The notes beneath the pieces were generated by a model. It was not told the DNA's origin. It did no database searches and worked only from the letters and a program-made list of their open reading frames with translations. A stretch of 13,768 bases of DNA, taken from the NCBI GenBank assembly GCA_003487005.1, contig DNFG01000286.1:1-13768 (forward strand), in the 5' to 3' direction. A program made the translations under genes and the position numbers. Every line of letters starts with the position of its first letter. Within the stretch, counting starts at the first letter, position 1. Origin of the DNA: Bryobacterales bacterium (GTDB lineage: Bacteria; Acidobacteriota; Terriglobia; Bryobacterales; Bryobacteraceae). Positions 6,458 to 12,384 of this stretch are shown piece after piece.

Positions 6458-7150
6458 CTAGGCGCCGTGCGCGGTCAACTGCCGGTCCACTTCGCTGACC
6501 AGATTGCGAATGTAGCGGCGCCGGTTGAGAATTTTGCGGATCTGCTCGAGGATGGTGTGCCGGGCCTCCCGGGCCTCGCTGTGGTCATGACGGCGGAATT
6601 GGCCGGCCAGTTCGCCATCGATCTCGCCGAGCATCTGCTGAAACGACGCGCGGGATTCGACCAGTTGCGGTACTGCGGACTGGTCACCCGACTTCAGTTC
6701 ATCCAGGGCCATGTTGAGTTCAAAAACCTCTTCGAGCAATTCGGGCGGGACGTCACGCGAACGCTGCTCGCCGAGATCGAACCCGGCCTCCTTCAATACA
6801 TACTCCGCCCTCTCGACGGGGTCCCTCAGCACGCGGTAGCCGTCGTTAAGGATCGCGGTGGCTTCGAGCGAGTATTTCCTTTCCCGCTCGGCGGCGCGGG
6901 TGTAGCGATCGGGGTGCAACAGCCGGGAGAGCGCATAGAACTTGCGCTGCAGTTCCGCCAGGTCCAGGGCGAGTTCCCGGGGCAGGTTGAAGAAGGCGTA
7001 ATAGTCCGGGACGGGCGGCTGCAGAGTATTGCAGAACTGGCAGAAGAGCGAGAGAGGCTCCGCCGGTTCGGGGGCCGGATCGTGGCCGCACCGCCAGCAA
7101 TGGTGGTGTTCGCCGCCGGCGGGTTCGCCGAGAATGTTCAGTTCGTTCAC
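6458..7150 (-). CDS. hscB: HscB J-domain co-chaperone with N-terminal zinc ribbon
   Basis: A 230-residue HscB (Hsc20), the J-protein that delivers IscU to HscA and stimulates its ATPase. Residues 15-46 carry two CxxC knuckles (HHHCWRCG at 15-22 and CQFC at 37-40), a probable zinc-binding tetracysteine module. The J-domain follows at about 48-125 with HPD at 79-81 (LLHPDRY). The C-terminal three-helix IscU-binding domain is about 135-225 (ELLEEVFELNMALDELKSG to LNRRRYIRNLVSEV). E. coli HscB (171 residues) lacks the cysteine module; human HSC20 has one with a very similar start, CWxCG. The start is GTG at 7150, whose last bases form the iscA stop (GTGA overlap), so the two are translationally coupled and the ribbon lies within the chosen frame. 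Confidence 0.94.
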   Translation of the reverse strand: MNELNILGEPAGGEHHHCWRCGHDPAPEPAEPLSLFCQFCNTLQPPVPDYYAFFNLPRELALDLAELQRKFYALSRLLHPDRYTRAAERERKYSLEATAILNDGYRVLRDPVERAEYVLKEAGFDLGEQRSRDVPPELLEEVFELNMALDELKSGDQSAVPQLVESRASFQQMLGEIDGELAGQFRRHDHSEAREARHTILEQIRKILNRRRYIRNLVSEVDRQLTAHGA

Positions 7151-7473
7151 GCGGAAAACGACGATCCGCAGCCGCAGCTTTTGGTCGCGTGGGGATTCTC
7201 AAACGCGAAGCCCGACTGCATCAACGACTCCTTGTAATCGAGGATCATCCCGTCGAGAAAGACCATGCTCTTCGGGTCCACGAACACCTGGACTCCATCG
7301 AACTCGAAGACATGATCGGTGTCTCGCGGCCTGGGCTCGAACTTGAACTGGTAGCTCAGACCCGAACAGCCGCCGCCGAGCACGCCCAGGCGCAGGCCTC
7401 CCTGCACCCCCTGTTTCTCGAACGAGGTCCGGATCTTGTCCACCGCTTTGGGCGTTACTTCAATCGCGGGCAT
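7147..7473 (-). CDS. iscA: A-type Fe-S carrier IscA
   Basis: A 108-residue HesB/IscA-family protein; E. coli IscA has 107. It carries or repairs [Fe-S] clusters and passes them to apo-targets. The three cluster-binding cysteines are present: C36 in GGGCSGLSY and C100/C102 in the C-terminal SCGCGSSFSA, at the same spacing as E. coli C35, C99 and C101. The start ATG at 7473 follows a weak GAAGAAGGT element. The gap to iscU is 78 nt, the longest inside the operon, and holds a GC-rich hairpin. The stop overlaps the hscB GTG. Confidence 0.95.
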   Translation of the reverse strand: MPAIEVTPKAVDKIRTSFEKQGVQGGLRLGVLGGGCSGLSYQFKFEPRPRDTDHVFEFDGVQVFVDPKSMVFLDGMILDYKESLMQSGFAFENPHATKSCGCGSSFSA

Positions 7474-7500
7474 ACCTTCTTCACCGTTTCCTTGCTGGGA

Positions 7501-7523
7501 GGGGCCGCCGGCCGGGCCGCCCC
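7501..7523 (-). other. GC-rich hairpin between iscU and iscA
   Basis: On the transcribed strand two nearly symmetrical arms, GGGGCGGCC and GGCGGCCCC, flank a CGGCC loop. This gives five G-C pairs, a G-G mismatch and three more G-C pairs. It begins about 28 nt after the iscU stop. No U-tract follows, so it is not a standard intrinsic terminator. It could slow transcription, mark an RNA processing end, or stabilise the upstream iscR-iscS-iscU message. Confidence 0.5.
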
Positions 7524-7551
7524 CCCTGTTTATCTTAGCGCTCCTCCGGGA

Positions 7552-7959
7552 CTAGGCCGTCGCGGCCGGGGCTGGCGTTTCCGCCTTCGCCTTGTAGTCC
7601 TGGATGGCCGCCTTGATGGCGTCCTCGGCCAGCACCGAGCAGTGGATCTTCACCGGCGGCAGGCTGAGTTCGTTCACCAATTCGGTGTTCTTGATCGCCA
7701 GCGCCTCTTCCACCGTCTTGCCCTTGAGCATTTCTGTGGCCAGCGAGGAGGAGGCGATGGCCGAGCCGCAGCCGAACGTCTTGAACTTGGCGTCCTCGAT
7801 GATGCCCGTGTCGGCATTCACCTTAATCTGCAGCTTCATGACGTCGCCACACTCAGGCGCGCCGACCAGGCCGGTCCCCACCGAGGGGTCCTTCTTGTCG
7901 AGCGAGCCCACGTTGCGCGGGTTGTTGTAGTGGTCCAGAACTTTGTCGGAATAAGCCAT
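7552..7959 (-). CDS. iscU: Fe-S cluster scaffold protein IscU
   Basis: A 135-residue IscU, the scaffold that receives sulfur from IscS and holds the nascent [2Fe-2S] cluster. The sequence follows E. coli IscU closely: MAYSDKVLDHYNNPRNVGS, GAPECGDVMKLQIKVN, FGCGSAIASSSLATE. The ligands C37, D39, C64, H106 and C107 are all present, with one residue inserted relative to E. coli between the first two cysteines. The HscA recognition motif LPPVK is at 100-104. A short Ala/Pro/Thr-rich tail (AETPAPAATA) is extra. The ATG at 7959 is chosen because it gives the family N-terminus and has AAGGGG 12 bases upstream; an open extension to 8007 reads back into iscS and is not IscU-like. The gene follows iscS by 32 bp. 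Confidence 0.97.
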   Translation of the reverse strand: MAYSDKVLDHYNNPRNVGSLDKKDPSVGTGLVGAPECGDVMKLQIKVNADTGIIEDAKFKTFGCGSAIASSSLATEMLKGKTVEEALAIKNTELVNELSLPPVKIHCSVLAEDAIKAAIQDYKAKAETPAPAATA

Positions 7960-7991
7960 GATGGTTTGCGTCCCCTTTTTCCTCTGAATAT

Positions 7992-9209
7992 TTAGTGTGC
8001 CGCCCACTCCACCTTCGTCAGGTCGATACCCTCTTTGACCATCTCGTAGAGCGGCGACAGTTCGCGCAGCTTCTTCACTACGTCAATCATCTTCGCGGCC
8101 GTGTAGTCGATCTCCTCCTCGGTCGTGAACCGGCCGATGCCGAAACGGATCGAGGAGTGCGCCAGGTCATCGCCGGCCCCCAGCGCCTTCAGCACGTAGC
8201 TCGGCTCCAGCGTGGCTGACGTGCAGGCGGAACCCGAGGAGACCGCGATATCGTTGATCCCCATCAACAGGCTCTCGCCCTCCACGTAGGCAAAGCTGAT
8301 GTTGAGATTGTGCGGCAGACGGTGCTCCATCGTGCCGTTAATGTAAACTTCATCGAGTTCAGCCTCGATCGCCTTCTGCAGCCGGTCGCGCAGGGCGCGG
8401 GCCTTCGTCATGTCGGCTTCCATCTCGGCCTGGGCAAGCGCAGCGGCGGCCCCAAAACCAACGATGCCCGGAACATTCAGCGTGCCCGAACGCATTCCGC
8501 GTTCGTGACCGCCGCCGTCCAACTGGGCGGTCAACTGCACACGCGGGTTCTTGCGGCGTACATACAGCGCGCCCACGCCCTTCGGCCCGTACATCTTGTG
8601 GCCGGTGAAGCTCATCAGGTCGATGTTGTCCGCGAGCACGTTCACCGGGATCTTGCCGACCGCCTGCGTCGCGTCGGTGTGCAACAGAACGCCGCGCTCC
8701 CGGCACATCGCGCCGATCTCGCGGATCGGCTGAATCGTACCGATCTCGTTATTCCCGTACATGATCGAAACCAGGATCGTCTGATCGGTGAAGGCGTCCT
8801 TCAGGAGGTCCAGATCGATCAGCCCGTCCGGGCGCACAGGCAGATACGTCACCTTGCAGCCATGCTTTTCCAGCCGCTTGCAGGTGTCCAGTACCGCTTT
8901 GTGCTCGGTCGCGGCCGTGATGATGTGGTTACCCTTCTGGGCATACATCTCGGCCACGCCCTTCAGCGCCAGGTTGTTCGACTCCGTGGCGCCGCTCGTG
9001 AACACGATCTCTTTCGCCGTGGCGCCAACCAGCTCAGCCAGTTGCTTGCGCGCCTTCTCGACCGCCTCTTCCGCTTCCCACCCGAAGGCGTGGTTGCGGC
9101 TGGCGGCGTTGCCGAAGTGCTCGATGAAGAACGGCTTCATCGCCTCAAACACGCGCGGGTCCATTGGCGTGGTGGCGTGGTTGTCCAGATAAATCGGGAA
9201 TTTCAACAT
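7992..9209 (-). CDS. iscS: Cysteine desulfurase IscS
   Basis: A 405-residue class V PLP enzyme that converts cysteine to alanine and a protein-bound persulfide, the sulfur source for IscU and for other thiolation pathways. Visible landmarks: [14 protein letters not shown] at the start, TSGATESNN (PLP phosphate contact), TEHKAVL with the catalytic histidine at 103, [11 protein letters not shown], the Schiff-base lysine K205 in [12 protein letters not shown], and the persulfide cysteine C329 in SSGSACTSA on the mobile loop. The C-terminus VEWAAH resembles the E. coli EWAHH tail used in IscU docking. Length and motifs are those of group I IscS rather than SufS. AGGA lies just before the ATG, and the gene is 20 bp after iscR. 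Confidence 0.97.
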   Translation of the reverse strand: MLKFPIYLDNHATTPMDPRVFEAMKPFFIEHFGNAASRNHAFGWEAEEAVEKARKQLAELVGATAKEIVFTSGATESNNLALKGVAEMYAQKGNHIITAATEHKAVLDTCKRLEKHGCKVTYLPVRPDGLIDLDLLKDAFTDQTILVSIMYGNNEIGTIQPIREIGAMCRERGVLLHTDATQAVGKIPVNVLADNIDLMSFTGHKMYGPKGVGALYVRRKNPRVQLTAQLDGGGHERGMRSGTLNVPGIVGFGAAAALAQAEMEADMTKARALRDRLQKAIEAELDEVYINGTMEHRLPHNLNISFAYVEGESLLMGINDIAVSSGSACTSATLEPSYVLKALGAGDDLAHSSIRFGIGRFTTEEEIDYTAAKMIDVVKKLRELSPLYEMVKEGIDLTKVEWAAH

Positions 9210-9229
9210 GGCTTCCTAAACTCTCTCCC

Positions 9230-9697
9230 TTAACTTCGCAGAACCGTCAGACCAGCTATTTCCGCCTGGGGCGGCAGCACCCCAGGCGTCCCCGTCTCGT
9301 CCGTCAGGTCCGATATTGTGATACTGTCCAGCAGCCGCAAGATTCCTTCATGCACTTTGCGCAGCGGCTCGCGCACCGTGCAGTTCTCCGACAGATCGCA
9401 GTCACCGTGGTCGGTGAAGCACGAAGTCAGGATGATCGGTCCATCGATCGCCCGAATCACCTCCAACGTGGTGATCGTCGCCGGGTCTCGGGCCAGCCGG
9501 TATCCGCCATTGGTTCCCTGCTCGGACAACAGAAACCCTTCTTTCACCATTCTTTGCAACACTTTAGCCAAAATCGGGAGCGGAATCCGGTATGCTTCCG
9601 ACATCTCCTTCGCGCTCGAAGCGCCCCGGTCCGGTCGAAGGGCCAGGTGCTTGAGGCTGATCAGGCCGTAGTCGGCTTTCTTGGTGAGCTTTAGCAT
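9230..9697 (-). CDS. iscR: Rrf2-family Fe-S regulator (IscR-like)
   Basis: A 155-residue winged-helix repressor/activator of the Rrf2 family, first gene of the isc operon. Residues 1-70 form the DNA-binding domain (MLKLTKKADYGLISLKHLAL, LPILAKVLQRMVKEGFLLSE, wing GTNGGYRLAR). C93, C100 and C106 (SCFTDHGDCDLSENC) are the likely cluster ligands, in a C-x6-C-x5-C spacing. E. coli IscR has C-x5-C-x5-C plus H107; the equivalent position here is Arg109, and the only histidine nearby is H97. The sequence style (IDGPIILTSC, then NCTVREP and LLDSITISDLTDE) is closer to the Xanthomonas-type SUF regulators (TIGR02944-like), so the symbol rests partly on operon position. A type-1-like operator between the promoter and the start suggests autoregulation. 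The spacing of AAAGGA to the ATG (15 bases) is long. Confidence 0.88.
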   Translation of the reverse strand: MLKLTKKADYGLISLKHLALRPDRGASSAKEMSEAYRIPLPILAKVLQRMVKEGFLLSEQGTNGGYRLARDPATITTLEVIRAIDGPIILTSCFTDHGDCDLSENCTVREPLRKVHEGILRLLDSITISDLTDETGTPGVLPPQAEIAGLTVLRS

Positions 9698-9701
9698 CTC
9701 G

Positions 9702-9714
9702 GACTAATTCGGTC
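9702..9714 (-). promoter_or_regulatory. Candidate IscR type-1-like operator
   Basis: The minus strand reads GACCGAATTAGTC. The core of the E. coli IscR type-1 site is GACTRWWWYAGTC, and 12 of 13 positions agree (T to C at position 4). A flanking G and C extend the dyad to GGAC...GTCC. It lies a few bases downstream of the start point predicted from the promoter, between it and the iscR ATG, where a bound repressor would block transcription. Confidence 0.6.
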
Positions 9715-9723
9715 CTTTATGAC

Positions 9724-9752
9724 AAGGTAGCATCCCCGGCGAGCCTGGTCAA
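9724..9752 (-). promoter_or_regulatory. Sigma70-type promoter of the isc operon
   Basis: The minus strand shows -35 TTGACC (9752-9747), a 17-bp spacer, and -10 TACCTT (9729-9724) preceded by TGC, an extended -10. Spacing is optimal. The predicted start near 9717 gives a leader of only about 20 nt. It lies upstream of iscR and downstream of the permease gene, so it is the natural start of the isc transcript. Confidence 0.65.
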
Positions 9753-9778
9753 GCCGCCCGGACGCGGCCTGCCTCATT

Positions 9779-9797
9779 ATTTATCATGCAGATAAAT
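9779..9797. repeat. 19-bp AT-rich inverted repeat upstream of isc promoter
   Basis: ATTTATC, a 5-bp spacer ATGCA, and GATAAAT form a perfect 7-bp inverted repeat in otherwise GC-rich DNA. It lies about 27 bp upstream of the -35 element. The half-sites face the opposite way to a classical Fur box. A transcription-factor site is the simplest explanation; its owner is unknown. Confidence 0.5.
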
Positions 9798-9847
9798 CCG
9801 GACCAAAGCACTCCTAGATAGATGATGGCAACAGCCGGGGAGACGCC

Positions 9848-9886
9848 AAAATTTGCATCCGGCGGGCCGGTTTCCGCGCCCGCCCC
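9848..9886 (-). terminator. Weak intrinsic terminator after the permease gene
   Basis: Directly after the permease stop the minus strand has GGCGGGC, a 10-nt loop, and GCCCGCC, extended by CC/GG across a small bulge. ATGCAAATTTTGG follows. The T-run is only four long and displaced, so termination may be partial. It would separate the permease transcript from the isc promoter. Confidence 0.45.
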
Positions 9887-9889
9887 GGA

Positions 9890-11227
9890 CTAGTCGTCGG
9901 TGGGCACGTCGAAGTTGATCAGATCCTTCTTGAAACCGTGGGTCTTCCAGGCGCCGTACACCACACCAAACGTCATCCAGGAAGCCCCCACCAGTTTGGC
10001 CGTCCAACTCAGGCTGAGCCAGAGGTAGAAGCAGACCAGGAAACCGACCGCCGGGAAGACCAGATGGGACCAGTGGCGGTCGCGTTTGCGTACGTAGTAG
10101 TGCAGCAAAGACGACAGATTGACGCCCATGAACCCGATCAAAGCCCCAAAATTGAGCAGTTCGGCGCCCATCTGGTAGCTGATCAGAAACGCGCCCACCA
10201 GGCACACGACCCCAATCAGCAGCACATTGTTGCTCGGAATCCGCCGGACGGGATGAACATGCCCAAAGAAGCCCTTCGGCAGGGCGCCGTCGCGGCCCAT
10301 GCCGTATAAAAGCCGCGCGCCGGCCAGCATCGCGCCCGAAGCCGAGCCGATCGTGGCCAGCACCAGAATCCACGTCAGGGTCTGGAACAGGAGGTCGCCG
10401 CCCGCGCGTCCGGCAATGTGCAGGTAGGCCGTGTCGATGTCCGGATAGGCCTCTTTCGCGGGCCAGACCATCTGGCCCCAGTACACCTGGACCAGCGACA
10501 GGATCCCGATGATCAGACAGGTGCCAACCGTCCCGAGCAGGATGTTCCGCCGCGGGTTCTTGACCTCCTCGGACAGGGTCGAAATGCCGTCGAAGCCGAT
10601 GTAGGTCAGCACGGCGATCGAGGCGCCGTTCGAGATCGAGCGCCAGGAGAAGAGGTCGGGATCATAGAAGGGGCGAATGAAGTCCGAAGACGCGGGTTCG
10701 TTCCCGAAAACGAAGCGGATCATGGCGCCGACGGTCCAGACGATCACCACCCCCATGATGGCCGTCAGAATCTGGTTGGTCCGCGCGGTGGCCCGGATGC
10801 CGCGCAGGTTCAACCCGGTGAAAAGCGCCACGAAGAAGATCGCCCAGAACGCGTAGGGCGCCTGCGGAAACAGGTTCAGCATGGCTTTCGCGCACCAGAT
10901 CGTGCAGATCACGGGATTGACGACATAATCCAGCAGCATCGACCACCCGGTGATGTAGCCCGCCGCCGGATGCACCTCGCGCGCCACGTAGGAATAGGCT
11001 GAACCGGCCAGCGGGTAGGCGCGCGCCATCCGGCCATAACTGATCGCGGTCAGCATCATGGCGAACATGGCCATCAGGACGACGGTGACGACATGGCCCT
11101 TCGCTCCGTCGCTGATAGCGCCGAACGGCGGCATCGGCGCGGTCGGCTGCACCATGATGACGCCCATAATGAGCAACTCGAACAGGCCGAGCGAGCGTTG
11201 CAGGCGGGGCTGGGCGGGACTCGACAT
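9890..11227 (-). CDS. APC-family amino acid/polyamine permease (PuuP-like)
   Basis: A 445-residue inner-membrane transporter with about twelve hydrophobic helices. The first helix is LFELLIMGVIMVQPTAPMPP, with the broken, proline/glycine-rich middle where APC transporters bind substrate. TAISYGRMARAYPLAGSAYS and GWSMLLDYVVNP follow. Later come YIGFDGISTLSEEVKNPRRN and ARLLYGMGRDGALPKGFF, the conserved APC motifs. The order and wording resemble E. coli PuuP (putrescine importer), so an amino acid or polyamine coupled to a cation is likely, but the substrate cannot be fixed from sequence. The ATG at 11227 is chosen because it puts MSSPAQPRLQRSLGLFEL just before helix 1; an in-frame GTG at 11266 would add 13 unrelated residues and nearly reach the divergent gene. 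Transcribed alone, with a weak terminator. Confidence 0.88.
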   Translation of the reverse strand: MSSPAQPRLQRSLGLFELLIMGVIMVQPTAPMPPFGAISDGAKGHVVTVVLMAMFAMMLTAISYGRMARAYPLAGSAYSYVAREVHPAAGYITGWSMLLDYVVNPVICTIWCAKAMLNLFPQAPYAFWAIFFVALFTGLNLRGIRATARTNQILTAIMGVVIVWTVGAMIRFVFGNEPASSDFIRPFYDPDLFSWRSISNGASIAVLTYIGFDGISTLSEEVKNPRRNILLGTVGTCLIIGILSLVQVYWGQMVWPAKEAYPDIDTAYLHIAGRAGGDLLFQTLTWILVLATIGSASGAMLAGARLLYGMGRDGALPKGFFGHVHPVRRIPSNNVLLIGVVCLVGAFLISYQMGAELLNFGALIGFMGVNLSSLLHYYVRKRDRHWSHLVFPAVGFLVCFYLWLSLSWTAKLVGASWMTFGVVYGAWKTHGFKKDLINFDVPTDD

Positions 11228-11232
11228 AAACC

Positions 11233-11245
11233 TGCCATTGTGGCA
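11233..11245. repeat. Short inverted repeat between divergent genes
   Basis: TGCCA, TTG, TGGCA: a perfect 5-bp inverted repeat in the 41-bp gap between the permease start and the DUF58 gene start. It could be an operator shared by the two divergent genes, but a repeat this short can arise by chance. Confidence 0.25.
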
Positions 11246-11268
11246 TGGTTGGGACGAACGCGTCACAA

Positions 11269-12384
11269 ATGAAACTGCGGCGGATGCAAAGTTGGGCCGG
11301 GCGGCGCTGGCGGTGGTTTCGCCGCTGGCTGAAGATGCGCGTCCGTGAGCGGGTCACCAAATCGGGCGCGGTTTATATCGCCGCTTCGGTGATGGTCGGC
11401 CTCGCGGCGTTCCTTTCGGCCAATAATCTGCTGTTTCTGCTGCTCGCGGCGATGCTGGCGACGCTGATGGTTTCGGGATTCGTCAGCCGGTTGGGCTTGT
11501 CGGGGCTGGAATTGGACGTGCTGCTGCCGGACCATGTCTGCGCCCGAAGAGCCACCGAGGCGCGCATCCTGCTCAAGAACGAGAAGCGGTGGTTCCCCTC
11601 GTTTTCGCTGCATCTGTCGGGGGTTGAGGACAGCGTTTTCGCCGGTTCTCTCTACTTTCCCGTGCTGCCCGGCGGCGCCACGATCGAAGAGATGATGGAA
11701 GTCCACTTCCGCCGCCGCGGCGTCCATCGCGAGGACAGCTTCCAGTTCGCCTCGCGATTCCCCTTCGGCTTCGCCGAGCGCCGGATGCAGGTGACCATGC
11801 GCCGCGACGTGATCGTCTACCCGGCGCTCGAACCCAAACCGGCCTTCGAAGAGATCCTGACGGACGTGCAGGGTGAAGCCGAAACCCTGTTCCGTGGCCG
11901 CGGCCACGACTTCTACCGCATCCGCCCTTATCAGCAGTTGGAAAGCGCCCGCCATGTCGATTGGAAGGCCACCGCGCACACCGGAGAACTCCAGGTGCGA
12001 GAGTTCGCCCGGGAGCAGGAACATCTGATCGATCTCGCCCTCGACCTCCAGGCCGGCCCCGAACACGACGAATGGTTCGAGGAGTCCGTCGAGTGCTGCG
12101 CCTATCTGGCCTGGCGCCTGACCGCTCAGGGTGCGCGTGTCCGTTTCCGGACCCAGGATTTTGATGTGCTGACCCCGGTCGAGGGCGATGTCTACGCTAT
12201 CCTGAGGTATCTGGCGCTCGCCTCCCGCCGCAGGCGGGCTGACGCGCTGACGCCCCTTCTGGAAGACTGTGCGCAAGTTGTATTCACCACCCGGAATCTG
12301 GACCCCGCGGACAATGGCTGGCTGGGCGCTCGCATTGTCGGCCCTGACGCCTGGCTGGGCACAAGACCCGCCCCCCCCGGTTGA
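11269..12384 (+). CDS. DUF58 domain protein (VWA-like), membrane anchored
   Basis: A 371-residue DUF58 protein. A basic, Trp-rich N-terminus (RRWRWFRRWLKMRVRERVTK) precedes two membrane helices (SGAVYIAASVMVGLAAFLSA and NNLLFLLLAAMLATLMVSGF) and a beta-sandwich (ARRATEARILLKNEKR, FHFRRRGVHRED-type segment). The DUF58 signature follows, IRPYQQLESARHVDWKATAH then LQVREFAREQE, and then the VWA-like fold. The metal-site motif usually D-x-S-x-S reads DLQAG at about 259, so the MIDAS serines are missing. DUF58 proteins normally pair with a MoxR AAA+ ATPase; none is adjacent. The start is uncertain: ATGs at 11245, 11269 and 11284 have no strong Shine-Dalgarno sequence, and 11269 is a compromise that leaves room for regulation. 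The 3' end overlaps the receptor gene by 71 bp. Confidence 0.85.
   Translation: MKLRRMQSWAGRRWRWFRRWLKMRVRERVTKSGAVYIAASVMVGLAAFLSANNLLFLLLAAMLATLMVSGFVSRLGLSGLELDVLLPDHVCARRATEARILLKNEKRWFPSFSLHLSGVEDSVFAGSLYFPVLPGGATIEEMMEVHFRRRGVHREDSFQFASRFPFGFAERRMQVTMRRDVIVYPALEPKPAFEEILTDVQGEAETLFRGRGHDFYRIRPYQQLESARHVDWKATAHTGELQVREFAREQEHLIDLALDLQAGPEHDEWFEESVECCAYLAWRLTAQGARVRFRTQDFDVLTPVEGDVYAILRYLALASRRRRADALTPLLEDCAQVVFTTRNLDPADNGWLGARIVGPDAWLGTRPAPPG

Noticed and set aside
5196..6461. Long plus-strand open frame antisense to hscA
   Set aside because: It is a shadow of the hscA codons; no family motif, while hscA matches its family along the whole length.
7960..8007. Longer IscU start upstream of 7959
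   Set aside because: The extra 16 residues overlap iscS and match nothing in IscU; MAYSDKV is the family N-terminus.
11228..11266. Upstream GTG start for the permease
   Set aside because: It adds 13 residues with no family support and leaves almost no room for the divergent gene.
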